Source: Gigaspora rosea (Eukaryota; Glomeromycota; Glomeromycetes; Diversisporales; Gigasporaceae). From it: 64,000 nucleotides of DNA. Below are positions 19,927-31,147 of the stretch, piece by piece (the first letter of the stretch is position 1; every line of letters begins with the position of its first letter). The translations under genes were made by a program, and so were the position numbers. The stretch lies in NCBI GenBank assembly GCA_003550325.1, contig QKWP01000371.1, positions 100,549 to 164,548 of the forward strand. Direction: 5' to 3'. The notes below the pieces were generated by a model. That model was given only the letters and a program-made list of their open reading frames with translations, was not told where the DNA came from and did no database searches.

Positions 19927-21902
19927 TTACATTTTTGTTTTATGAGATACAACTAAATTACCTATATAAAAATTTTTTAATAAATCTCTGGAATGAATAT
20001 CATTAAATTCATTTGCAACATCTTTTCTGGCATTGAGAATAGCAGAAGTTCCACCAGGATGATTTTTCAAGAATTTGGTACAATCATAAACTTTTTGATT
20101 GATAATAATCTAACAATCCTTTTCATTATTATGTTTAGCTACATTATTAATATTAAATGTAGGAATTTTTTCATTATTGATAGTAGAAAGCTCAGAATTT
20201 TTTGGAAAAGTTAATAACTTTGGAGATGAAATTTCAGATTTAACCATACATTCACCAGATAGATTTCCAGGTTGTATTGGATGTTCAAATATTAAATGAA
20301 ATTCAGAACCTTGAACAATTGTATTAATTTTTACACGAAAATGACTATTATTCATCATTCCCAAAACATTCCAAGTTGGATTTCTAGGTTGAGTATTTTG
20401 AGTTGCATCCCAAGCTCTAACAGAAATTTCTTCACATCGAATAAAAGAATATAATGGAATAGTTAAAGACCAAAAACTCCAACACCAATATCTAGGAATT
20501 GGATTTATTCCTCTCTTTAAAACAACAGGATGATCAAGTTCAGGTTGGTTTAATTTAGCAAGAATCCAAGTTTTACCATCATCTAAAGAGATTTCAACAT
20601 GAGTAATCTTATTACCACTATCAGTATAAGCATACCCTTTGAGATTATACATTTGATTATTATTATTATTAAAAAAATTTAATAATAAAATATATTCGTT
20701 ATAAGCAGAAGATGTTATAACAGAATTAATGTTGAGATAATTAATAATATAATTTGGATTATACCAAATATTTTTCTTATTAGCTTGGTCAACATTATAT
20801 TCAGAAGGAAGAACACGATTATCATGATAATGATAATAACTATTAGATTCTTTGTTGCTTATAGTTATCCTTGAAAGCCATTTAACTATTCTACCACCAA
20901 TATATCCAGGAATTATAACACGTAAAGGATAGCTATGATTAGGAGGTAATCTTTCACAATTCATTTTGTAAGCCAATATAATATCATTAATATCATTAAG
21001 ACACCATTCTAAAGAAATACTTGTACCATAATTATACATGAGGACGAAATTATTTCGGGTTCTAAACACCGAAATTAAAATTTGAAGACGAAATTGTTTT
21101 TGACCTATTTTACTTGAAAGACGAAATTATTTGATACTTTTTTTGAATAGACGAAATTATAAAGAACATATCTATATAAATTTTATTTGCTCTTCTTTAT
21201 AAAAAATTTTAATTTTCTCTAATGAAGATGAAATAGGCCTTTTTCAAAAATCAATTTCGGTGGCATCACTAACTATAATGATCATTAGATAATTTATTAG
21301 CACCAGTAAAGCAAATAACGAGGTTCATTAATACAATCATCAAGATTTATACCAGCTAATTTTAAAATATAATTTAATAGAACACCTTTTCAAATAGCAC
21401 AACTTACAGCTGCAGAATCCCAATTAGATTCTTTAGATTGCTTAATCATATTTAATTCTTTTTTACGATTTCCTGCACAAACAAGAGTTACAGAAAATTT
21501 TTTATAAGGAAACTTTTCAATATTATTCATTGATAAATTTAAAGGTTTTAATATTAATCTATAATTCAATAAAATGATATTAATATAATGAATAATTTAA
21601 TTTTATATGTTAAAATTATAGCGATAGAAAAAGTAGTAACACAAAAAGAGATCATCATATCCGTCAACAATTAAACGATGAGTATCCCAATGAAGTTTAG
21701 GTACAGGGCCATGATTTCTTACATAATATAAAGGATTAGGTGTTATAAAGCCTTGATCTATTAAAAGAGATAGAGGGGATTCAGCGTTAAATGGATATTT
21801 TTTACTGAGATGCACCATTTCAGGATGACGTGAAATCCAGTCATCAGGTGTACCTACGTCACAAGGATCAATTGAATTGGTATTTGTAATATTAGTAGCC
21901 AT
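19927..21902 (-). pseudogene. Nitrate reductase pseudogene (Mo domain, dimerisation domain, cytochrome b5)
   Basis: The N-terminus (start 21,902) reads GTPDDWISRHPEMVHL and GFITPNPLYYVRNHGPVPK. A probable intron at about 21,560-21,645 separates it from VTLVCAGNRKKE, which carries the molybdenum-ligand Cys. Further on come LPPNHSYPLRVIIPGYIGGR, the dimerisation domain with WNVLGMMNNSHFRVK, and a cytochrome b5 end with KNHPGG and FNDIHS, both heme His motifs present. The FAD/NAD(P)H half is missing. Damage includes TGA for Trp at 21,391-21,393, a frameshift near 21,318, a hAT-like insertion splitting the conserved DHYGTSI segment, and TAG for Trp at 20,110-20,112 (KDC-stop-IIINQKVYD). An intact gene would reduce nitrate to nitrite; this copy cannot. 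Confidence 0.9.
21033..21271. mobile_element. 239-bp hAT-like MITE, copy 1, inside the nitrate reductase pseudogene
   Basis: The ends are TATACATGAGGACGAAATT and, in reverse, TAGTGATGCCACCGAAATT, a degenerate terminal inverted repeat. The flanks are ACCATAAT (21,025-21,032) and ACTATAAT (21,272-21,279), an 8-bp duplication with one mismatch. Removing the insert and one flank restores the conserved nitrate reductase reading DHYGTSI. A second copy in the same orientation lies at 58,723-58,961. Confidence 0.9.
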
Positions 21903-21941
21903 AGCCTTTGTTTGTTTTATTATTATAGTATAACTTTAACC

Positions 21942-23034
21942 TTAATTGGTAATTTGCCAGTCAGCTGAAGAATAATTATAGTGTAACGTGATGCAAATTA
22001 CTATGTAAATCACATATATAGTAAATATAGCGTTCGTCCAAGGAAAACTTTTTTATACTAAGCTAATCGTCCTTGTCGACTAATTGAAAATTGTAGAGCT
22101 CATCTTTGCGGTCCTAACGGTAGTTAAATCACACAAGTCGGCCCAGTGGATGCTGAGATATTCTTAAAAAACGCGTCAACGACTATAGAAAATCTCTATA
22201 TAAACAATATATTGTTTATATAGAGATTTTCTATAGTCATTGATGCGTTTTTTAAGGATATCTCGGCATCCACTGGGCTGAGTTGGATGATTTAACTACC
22301 ATTAGGACCACAAAGATGAGCTCTACAATTTTCAATTAGTCGACAAGGATAATTAACTTAGTATAAAAAGTTTTCCTTAGACGAACATTAGAAATTTTTC
22401 ATATTCACTATATATGTGATTTACATAGTGATTTGCGTCATGTTGCACTATGATCATTCATTAGCTGACTGTAGGGTCCCTAGTGTGATGCGAAATAAAA
22501 TGCAAATTATGCGATGCGATTGGTTCAAATTATGCGGCTAATGCTTTACGTTCAGAATTATGCGAAATGATCGTAAAATTATGTTAAATTATGCGATTTT
22601 TTTTACTATTAACCACGTGATAAATATACTCAATCTGGATTGGTCAATTTCTTTCAGAATTTTGAATGTATATATATGTTGTGCCTCAGATTAAAACTTG
22701 CGTCAGATTGAATCAAATGACTATCAATTGACTAGCATTAAATGATTGGCAACAACTGGCCTAAACTAACTGCTAAATTTGTCATAATTTTACCCCAACA
22801 CTAATCTAATTTAGGCCGGGTATCATCTGATGCAAGGATCGACAACATATATAAAAAAAATTGCGCTCAAAATTTTTTATATTAAAAATGATCAATCACA
22901 GGCACTATTTACTATTATGCGATTTGGGCCAAATTATGCTTCGCATATGCGATGCTAAAAATTGGCTCATTATGCGCATCACATCGCATCGCATAAAACT
23001 AGGGTCCCTAGCTGACTGGTGAATCACCAATTAA
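21942..23034. mobile_element. Large fold-back element, palindromic from end to end, with a nested hAT-like insertion
   Basis: Arms of roughly 270 bp mirror each other around TATAAACAATATATTGTTTATA near 22,212. The outer ends read TTAATTGGTAATTTGCCAG (left) and CTGGTGAATCACCAATTAA (right). The right arm is opened near its end by the element at 22,472-23,010. There is no ORF. The whole structure lies just upstream of the nitrate reductase pseudogene start. The superfamily is unassigned. Confidence 0.8.
22472..23010. mobile_element. Nested non-autonomous hAT-like element rich in ATGCGATGCG
   Basis: The perfect termini TAGGGTCCCTAGT / ACTAGGGTCCCTA are flanked on both sides by GCTGACTG (22,464-22,471 and 23,011-23,018), a perfect 8-bp duplication. 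The subterminal regions carry many GCGATGCGA/TCGCATCGC words, also seen in the repeats at 43.3-43.9 kb. It has no transposase and is younger than the fold-back element that contains it. Confidence 0.9.
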
Positions 23035-23111
23035 AGATAGTAACGTTATATATAAAAAAGTGATATAAAATATGAATAAAAAAGAAAAGCCTATGGAGAA
23101 AACATAAGTAC

Positions 23112-23438
23112 CCCAGTAGCACTGACAGATTTTTACTGATCTGCAATCTAGAATATTCGATTTACATAATAATGAGTCACGTTTTGATGTAATGTAACAC
23201 AAGCAGGAAGATCAAAACAAAACGTTCGCTTTTTCAAAAATCGCTCATATCATGAAAATTTGCATAAGAAACCACTTTCTGCGCTCTAACAAAAAAATTT
23301 CCTTGAACAATTTTACTAAAAAAACCTTCTAACTCTAAATTTAGCATAGACCCTAACCTTAACTTATACGAGTTCGAAGATTTTTTAGTGACAATGTTCT
23401 AGATTGCAGATCAGTGAAGATCCGTCGGTGCCACTGGG
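23112..23438. mobile_element. MITE with long terminal inverted repeats, TA-flanked
   Basis: The left end CCCAGTAGCACTGACAGAT and following ACTGATCTGCAATCTAGAA match the reverse of the right end (TTCTAGATTGCAGATCAGT, then CGTCGGTGCCACTGGG). TA flanks both ends, as for Tc1/mariner targets. A 13-bp word TGGAGAAAACATA also occurs just outside each end. No ORF. Confidence 0.7.
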
Positions 23439-23681
23439 TAGTGGAGAAAACATAGAGAGCTATTTTATTTATTTATCAATTAAAATTAATGTGAAGGTTT
23501 TACATACATATACCTACCCAATTACAATATTTTATCACCTATGTAATTTAAAATTTTAGGTTTATATTAATGTTACACAAATCTGAAATGCATTATTTTT
23601 ATTTGGTCTTCAGTAATCAATTTTATTTTATCTTAACTATAACTTGATCAAGTTATTCATATGTTTAAATAATGATTTGTA
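23439..23681. other. AT-rich spacer
   Basis: No coding signal, RNA gene or inverted repeat is visible between the CACTGGG-ended MITE and the T run that begins the next repeat. Confidence 0.5.
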
Positions 23682-24100
23682 TTTTTTTTTTTTTTAACCT
23701 TAAGCAGCCACGCTAATACTTTATTAAGATACTTGTATTTACTATTGTACCAACAATTGTACCTACATAGCACTATCTAATAACTAAGTTTAGCATCCAG
23801 TCGGTACCTAAGTACCCGGATACCTAAATGCGACCTACCGCACTGTTCCGATATCATATGGTATTAGAACAGATAGCTTATCTAGCTACTTAAAGCCAAA
23901 ATAAAAAGGTCAAAGGTCTTCCCCTTTTTACGACAAGCTAGAAATTATCTTCCTATCTTCTTTTTCCCTTTAACATTTCAAGAAGGCTTGTCAACATTAC
24001 TAACTTCCTTTAATCTTCCTTACCTAGCCTCTAGGACAAGGAATATTTTCTCCTAATCTATACGAACAATAGTTTTTTAAGAAAACAAAAGAAGATATAA
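23682..24100 (-). mobile_element. Probable LINE 3'-end remnant with poly(A)
   Basis: A run of 14 T (minus-strand poly(A)) starts the unit. GGATACCTAAATGCGACCTACC near 23,820 resembles GGTACCTAAATGCGATCTGCC in the 3' region of LINE-A near 450. Together they suggest a severely 5'-truncated LINE copy on the minus strand. There is no open frame. The upper boundary is a guess. Confidence 0.4.
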
Positions 24101-24179
24101 AGGGGGTATTACTAGTGAATTGACCCGTCTAAAAAATCTTCACCCAGGTCACCCGACGGGTGGACAATGCCACCCGGAT

Positions 24180-24877
24180 GGAAACGGGTCATCATCAAGC
24201 GCATATTCACGCACATTTCGTAAAATTTTGTCTTCCACATTAATAAGGATTTCTTTCAATCAATCCTTACTAGGCATATTAATTTGGGGGTTAAGACCTT
24301 CAATGATTTTTTTAAATGATGGTTCCTCAAGAACCGAGAAAGGTTGAAGGTCATTAACAATAAAAGCTGCAATATTATTATTGAGCTTTTTTTGTTTCGG
24401 GTTATTAGACGTATACTTAGTTGTCTTATTGAAAGCCTAAGTTAATGTCATTTGTGAGGGTTATGCAGTTACATGAAATTCACAACTACCGTTGCTTTTT
24501 GATTCAATAGTTACATGACCACTTTCGATTATTTCTTTTGAAAGATGATGTTTACCCTGTAAGTATCTCCACAAATTTGATATTGACCCATCTTTTCGAT
24601 ATTTTACTTGTGAAATACAACTTTTATGCCGACAAGGCCAAAATTCTACATTATTGATTAATACTATCGAATAAAAATTTTTAACAGGGCTTCCATCCGG
24701 GTTTTCAGTTCTTTTTTGCTGTTGCAAATTACCAAATAAAGGCCGATTACTTGTACGAGATGGTGTAGATGGTGTAGATGGTATAGATGGTATAGAGAGT
24801 TGTAACGAAGCTTCACTCATATCTAAGCTTTCTACATCGCTCATTTCTAAACTAATATCGTTCTCATTTACATGCAT
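24180..24877 (-). pseudogene. hAT transposase N-terminal fragment with BED-type zinc finger
   Basis: From ATG 24,877 a 138-codon frame has a Ser/Thr/Pro-rich leader and then FWPCRHKSCISQVKYR with NLWRYLQGKHHL, the Cys and His pattern of a BED finger. After its stop, the minus strand goes on with FIVNDLQPFSVLEEPSFKKI and LNPQINMPSKD, a block typical of hAT transposases between the BED finger and the catalytic core. The catalytic core and dimerisation region are missing and stops interrupt the frame. Around 24,120 there are GACCCG-rich words that may be subterminal repeats. This is a dead fragment of an autonomous hAT element. Confidence 0.75.
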
Positions 24878-25498
24878 TTTGTCCCTACAAAATTAAATTT
24901 ATTGGTTTTTTTTAAATAAATAGACAGTAAAATAAATACTTAAATAAATAGGTATTGTGATACTAACCACTCTTAATACGTTTATAATAATTCTCAACAA
25001 ACCTTGGAGCACAATAAAATGTTTACAATAGTAACCTTTTACAGGTAGTTTGAATGCGAATAGACTTTGCGCAAGTATTATTCAATTTTTTTTTTCATTC
25101 ACTTATTGATCGGGGTTTTTTTCACGCACTTATTAACTGTTCTTTTTTCGCGCACTTATTTTAATTAATTTTTTTTCATGCACTTATTATAACAGTTCTA
25201 ACAACAAATATATTGTTTAATATAAATGTTTAATAAAGTTCAACAATTGCCAAACTCTAAAATTACTTACTACTTCAGTATTATTTAATCGACTTTATTT
25301 AGGCTTGTATCGTTTGTATCGTTAAACTTATTACTTATCATAGATGATGCAATATTTTTTTTTATCTATATATAAACGATATCTTGCGTTGATTGGCTGG
25401 AATAATAAAAAATCACAGGAGATAGGTCTGATTGGCTAACCTGTATAACCCGAGTTATGACCCAGGTTAGTATGTGACCCGAAATTTATTGACCTGGG
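24878..25498. other. Spacer between the hAT fragment and the gypsy fossil
   Basis: AT-rich with repeated TTCACGCACTTATT words near 25,090-25,190 and a short cluster of ACCCGAGTTATGACC-like words near 25,450. No 5' LTR of the following element was recognised here. Confidence 0.5.
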
Positions 25499-25499
25499 T

Positions 25500-25880
25500 T
25501 GCTATTTTTTGACCAAGGTAACATCACTACCCCTGCATACACTATACCTGTCAAATGTAATGTCTCTCTTCAGAATAAACCCTACCAAGCTATTATTGAT
25601 AGTGGTGCTTTAATCAGCATGATTGCTCACAAGGCAGTCAAGGAACTTGGATTGACTATTGAAAAGGCCTTTAATAGGCTTATTGTTCCTGCAGTTGGAA
25701 CCTCTACCCGACCTTTGGGAATTATAAAAGACTTGCCAATTAAAATTGATCACATTACTATCCCCCTTACTGTAGAAGTAGTAGACACTACTTCTTACTC
25801 TCTTCTCTTAGGCAATAACTGGAATCAAAAAGTTGAAGCAAATTATAATTGGAAAAATGGCTGCTATACTTTTAGATAGG
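25500..25880 (+). other. Gypsy fossil: retropepsin part
   Basis: The motif AIIDSGALISMIAHKAVKEL is a retroviral-type aspartic protease active site (D-S-G), followed by LPIKIDHITIPLTVEVV and SYSLLLGNNW, matching the later strands of the fold. Confidence 0.85.
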
Positions 25881-26099
25881 GAAACAAGAAGCATACTATC
25901 CCTACTACTTATGAAAGTAACCAACCTCTACCCAGTCAACCCACTGTGACTGCACCAGATGAATTAAACCTTTATGAACCAGAATACTTGTACCCCAGAG
26001 AAGCTTATGCTTTTGATCGAGAAGACTCAGGCCAATCTCTTTCACCAGAAGAAAATGAATGGACCACTTATCATTCTCGCCATAAAAACAGAAAAGCCC

Positions 26100-26340
26100 C
26101 TAAACAGCGTGTCTGTGGAAATTGTGGTTCTCCTGACTACCTCTTTGCAAATTGCCTTACCAACCAATGTAACCGATGCCAGGAATTTGGCCACATCGCT
26201 ATTAAATGCCCTAAACAAGCCCCAAGACGTACCACCTGCCCAACTTGCTATAACCCAAACCATTTATACAGGGACTGCCCCAATAATGTCTGCAGAAGAT
26301 GCAGAACATTAGGACATATTGAAGCCTATTGTCCTCTTGC
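26100..26340 (+). other. Gypsy fossil: cluster of CCHC-like knuckles downstream of the protease
   Basis: Cys-His blocks such as CGNCGSPDYLFANC, CNRCQEFGHIAIKC, CPTCYNPNHLYRDC and CRRCRTLGHIEAYC follow one another. Such knuckles bind nucleic acid. In most gypsy elements they lie upstream of the protease, so this order is unusual. Confidence 0.8.
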
Positions 26341-27569
26341 CACTTGGAAAAGACAAAACTTGGTTTATCAGTGTGGATGCACTCTTAATCAAGTCGATAG
26401 TAATCGTCTACCTACCCATAGCCTACGCCATACCCACCATAGTTGTTAATGTAAAGTTTCTAACAAACCTGAAGTTCTTAAACTTCTTGAAGAGAAACTT
26501 GTATGCCCAGGATGTTATAATGAATTACACTGTGCTCTAGACCAAGAAGAACCTAGAAGTATCCATTTCTTAACCCAAGGTGAAGGACGTGAAATGCTTG
26601 TTAATTGAAAAGTATGTAATAAAACAGAAACAAGAACTAGAATGTATCAATTAGAAAGTCTTCAAGAAGAATTATGGTTTTGTGAATTGGAACACCTCTA
26701 CGCATACAAAGCTAGCCAAGATGTTCAATATAACCCTAACTATAACCTCTGGACCAGAATTAAATGTTATACTGAATCAACAAAGAATGCAGAACATCAA
26801 TATGAAATGAACCAGACTAGAATTTATAGACTTGCAAAGATTCTTTTGGATGAAAATGACCAGACCATCACCCAGGCCTTAGAACCTCTAACCTCTAACC
26901 GCATAACTCAACCTTGAAGCTATGAGGAAATGCAACTTATTGCAAGCTGAATCAGGCCTATTATCAGAAAATGATATTGACCCTCTACAAGCAATTCTAG
27001 ATGAATCTTTTGATACTAGCCACCCAGACTACGACCAGAAGTATGCCCTCGCTGTACTTAGAAGAAACTTTACAGTTCCTGTTGACCTCTGCCAGGAATG
27101 TTTACATGTTAAACACCAGGAAAAATTAAATGCAAATCAAGGATATTGTGATGATTGCAAACTTTCCGACCCAGAAATTTATTCACCATCTACTGAAGAA
27201 ACAATTAAGGAAATAGGTGATGATTCACAGCTTTACCAGCTCCAACAGCAAGTACAACAACAAGACCAACTGATAAAACAATTACAAGCAAGAATTGAAA
27301 CCTTGGAAACTACCAACGCTGCTCTACTACGCTTTTTCCAAGAAGAAGCCCAAAATGCTCATCAACGGGCTAATACCTTGGATACACTCTGTCAAAATTT
27401 TTAGAGAATCCTAGGCAGGATCATAAACTACCTGTCAACCCAGACCAGACCCTTGTACCCAGATCTGTAAATATTATTACTCTTGAATATGAAGAATATA
27501 CTTATCGACCCAGACCTCTTTAAATATTGAACCACTTAATAAAGAACAAGGCCTAGCTTTTTGAAAATT

Positions 27570-28950
27570 GTTGAAAGAGTTTGCAAACCTCTTTGCAAAT
27601 GATATAACTGAGCTAGGACGAACCAATTTGGTGACTCATCAAATCTATACTGAGGATGTACATCTTATTCGTTCTCGCCCTTATTCTGTACCTCCTAATG
27701 AACAAGAATTTATACAAGAAGAAATCCAAAGAATGTTAGAACATAAACTCATTCAACTTTCTGATAGCCCTTGGACCTCACCTATTGTTCTAGTACAAAA
27801 GAAAAATAGCAAATTACGATTCTGTGTAGACTATAGAAAAGTAAAAGCTGTCACTAAAAAGGATGCTTACCCTCTACCTCGTATTGATGAAATGCTTAAT
27901 GCTCTTACAGGATGCTCTTGGTTCTCTACTCTTGATCTTGCGAGTGGATATTGGCAAGTTGCCATAGACTCCCGTGACAAAGAGAAAACTGCCTTTACTA
28001 CACGATACGGAATTTATGAATTTAATGTAATGCCTTTTGGCCTTTGCAATGCTCCTGCAACTTTCCAAAGGCTAATGGACCGTGTATACAAAGGGATTGC
28101 ATGGAAATTCGTAGTTGTGTACTTAGATGATACAATTGTTTATTCTAAAACATTTGATGAACATTTAACCTACTTAAAAAGAGTATTTAATAGAATTAAA
28201 CAAGCAGGACTCAGACTTAATATAGAAAAGTGCACTTTCTGGATGCACCAGTTACCCTTTCTTGAACATCTAATCTCTGCTAAAGGTATCGCCCCTGACC
28301 CTCAAAAAGTAGAAGCTGTTCAACGGATTCAGCCCCCTAAAAACTTTACAGCCCTTCGATCTTTCCTCGGACTTGCAGGATACTATCGCCAATTTATTCA
28401 AAACTTTTCATCAATTGCTCGCCCTTTGAATTCTCTTTTACAAAAAGATGAACCCTATCACTGGCAAGACAAACAACAGAGAGCTTTTGAAGAGTTAAAA
28501 TCTAGACTTATTACTGCCCCTATATTAGCATATCCAAACTTTAAAGAGACATTTATACTTGCTACTGATGCTTCTTACAATGGCTTTGGAGCCACACTAA
28601 GTCAACTAGATAGGAATGGAAAAGAACACCCAATTGCCTATACTAGTAAAAGTCTGCGAAAAGAAGAAATGAATTATGCAGCAACTGAATTAGAATGTGC
28701 TGCAGTTGTATGGGCTATAGAACATTTCCATAAATACTTAGGCACTACGAAATTCATCTTAGTTACAGACCACTCAGCATTGAAATGGTTACGTACTGCT
28801 GAACCCAAAGGAAGAATTGGAAGATGGATCTTGAAGCTCCAACCATACAATTTTGGAATTATTTATAAACTAGGCCGAATTCACTCGAATGTTGATGCCC
28901 TCTCACGGTTACCGACTCAGACAACTATACCTACTAAATCTCATGAATCT
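27570..28950 (+). other. Gypsy fossil: reverse transcriptase and RNase H part
   Basis: Visible blocks are SPWTSPIVLVQKKNSKLRFC, FSTLDLASGYWQVAI, FGLCNAPATFQRLMD and VVYLDDTIVYS (the YLDD box). RNase H follows as LATDASYNGFGATLSQ and ELECAAVVWAIEHF. These are standard Ty3/gypsy signatures. Confidence 0.9.
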
Positions 28951-30240
28951 TGACCAATATAATAATCTTTACTACTATTGGGATACAGACCAATTTCCAG
29001 ATGAACTTACGGACCAAAAACAGAAACGACTTATGACCCAGGCTAAATATTTTGAAGTTAGACATCACCTTCTCTATAAGAAGAATAAAAGAAACCCAGA
29101 CAGACCTCTTAGAGTTATAAAATGGACAGAAGTTGAACCAGTATTATATATGATGCATAAGCATCCCACTGCTGGACATTTGGGAACGGACGCTATGTAT
29201 TATAAAATATCAGAATGTTATTATTGGGATCAAATGTATAGAGATATTCAAGAATATCTGAAGACTTGTGAGGAATGCCAACGAAGACAAAAAGGTCATA
29301 GAAAAGAACCTTTACACCCTATACAAATAGGAAGAGCTTTCAAACATGTTGGAATTGACCTTGTAGGCCCTTTGCCTATAACTAAGCAAACCAATCGATA
29401 TATTATTGTTGCTACCGAATACCTAACACGATGGCCAGAAGCTTGTGCTGTTCCAAATGCTAGTGCCAGTACACTTGCTCAGTTTATCTTTGAAGAAATA
29501 ATCTGTAGACATAGAACTCCAAAAATTATCTTATCAGACCAAGGTCACAATTTTATTAGTGAAACAATTAGAATTCTCTGTGAGAAATTTCTTATCAAGC
29601 ATAAATTCTCTTCTTCCTACCACCCTTAGACAAATGGTATGGTAGAAAGATTTAATAGAACATTGTGTGAATCACTTGCAAAAGTGAAAAGAGATGACGA
29701 TTGGGATTTGTATATACCTGCTATTCTCTTAGCATATAGAACAAAAAGACATGCTACCACAGGATATACCCTCTTTTAACTTATATATGGGAGATATGCT
29801 ACCTTACCAGTCGAAGCACTTTTCCCGGTAAAACTTACAGAAATTGATGATGAAATAGACTTACAAGGAAGTGTCCTCCAACGTGCTTATGATTTAATAG
29901 AGAAATTACCAAATTACCAGAATTAGGCCAGGCAGAATACCGAACGGTCACAGCAAAAACAAAAAGTCCATTTTGATGCCAATATTCGAACAAAGACTTT
30001 TGAAATTGGTGATAAAGTATGGATACAAAGAAAGGAACTAGAAGCCTCTCGCTCAGCCAAATTTGAAGACAAAATATTTGGACCTTTCCTTATCTATGAG
30101 AAATTAGACAATGGTGCTTATAAATTACAGACAATAGAAGGAAAAATTTTACAAAAATATTATAATAGTGATCGTCTTGCTAAATATTATGAGCCACAAA
30201 CATGGGAACCAGTAGTTGTTATTGATTCTCCTGGAAATTT
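28950..30240 (+). other. Gypsy fossil: integrase part
   Basis: An HHCC zinc-binding segment (HKHPTAGHLG and CEECQRRQKG) is followed by the catalytic core blocks GIDLVGPLPI and ILSDQGHNFIS. A C-terminal region lies around 29,940-30,240. No chromodomain was recognised. Confidence 0.85.
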
Positions 30241-30479
30241 CTAGAAGAAATTTGATCTACAAGGGAATGAAATACACAATTTAATTCGTAAAACCTCAAA
30301 ATATATTTATACAACTACCCTTTTGGAATTTTTCCAAAAATGACCACCCCTATATTACAACCTCAAACCTTGTTAGTCCTCCAATACCTTTTTCAGACAT
30401 GAAAACAAGATAATGTCGCCCAAAATTATGCATTGTGGATTACATCACAATGTGTATAGTTATGTGATAATAATGATAC

Positions 30480-30900
30480 CACTCAGATGATTGACCTCAC
30501 TAATGTAATTACTTCTTTTCTTGAGCCAGACTCAAATAATTTTCTGAACACTCTAGACGACACAGAACAATTAGAAATTAATTTACTAGAAGTAAATGAC
30601 ACAGAAGAAATAAGCCCAAACTTGGAATTAGATGACATACAAGAAAAAACATTGTCAGTTCCAATTATTAATCAAGAAGAAGTCGCCCCTGCTCTATTAC
30701 CTGAAAAATTAAGCAGAATTATACAAGATATTATCCAACCTTGTGAACCTCTAACTCAGACTTCCATTCCTCCGTATACTGGAATAACGTATCAAGAGAA
30801 ATTGCAGAAAATTCTCAAAGAATTAAAACTCGAACTAGAAACAGACAAGACCAAAATAAACTGCTCGAAGCTTATTATTATCTTGGTAACCTTATAGACA
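30480..30900 (+). other. Gypsy fossil: extra acidic frame between integrase and LTR
   Basis: An acidic frame rich in Glu, Asp and Leu, with segments such as FLNTLDDTEQLEINLLEVND. It has no envelope-like features (no signal peptide or membrane segment seen) and no recognised family. Confidence 0.5.
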
Positions 30901-31133
30901 AGTACCCTAATACTCATGAAGATATATTCAATCTATACTTGAGAAGACTCAAGGAGAAAGAAGAGCCCGAGACACATGGAAGTGTGCCAAACGGATAAAA
31001 TTGCTTTTCTCTAACTGACCTATAGAAAACATCTCTCGAACAACCTATATTATTTATACAATGATTATGAGATTAACCGATGCCGAACTTTCTCAAGTTC
31101 TTCCCCAAATTAGAACTCACGGAGTTCGTTCTT

Positions 31134-31147
31134 AAAGGGGAGGGAAA
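31134..31147 (+). promoter_or_regulatory. Polypurine tract of the gypsy fossil
   Basis: AAAGGGGAGGGAAA lies immediately before the TG of the 3' LTR, where plus-strand DNA priming is expected. Confidence 0.85.

Noticed and set aside
20110-21069. A separate gene starting at ATG 21,069
   Set aside because: That ATG and the first codons lie inside the inserted 239-bp MITE; the frame is the back half of the nitrate reductase pseudogene.
23008-23202. 64-codon minus-strand frame
   Set aside because: Covers the junction between two MITEs; no domain.
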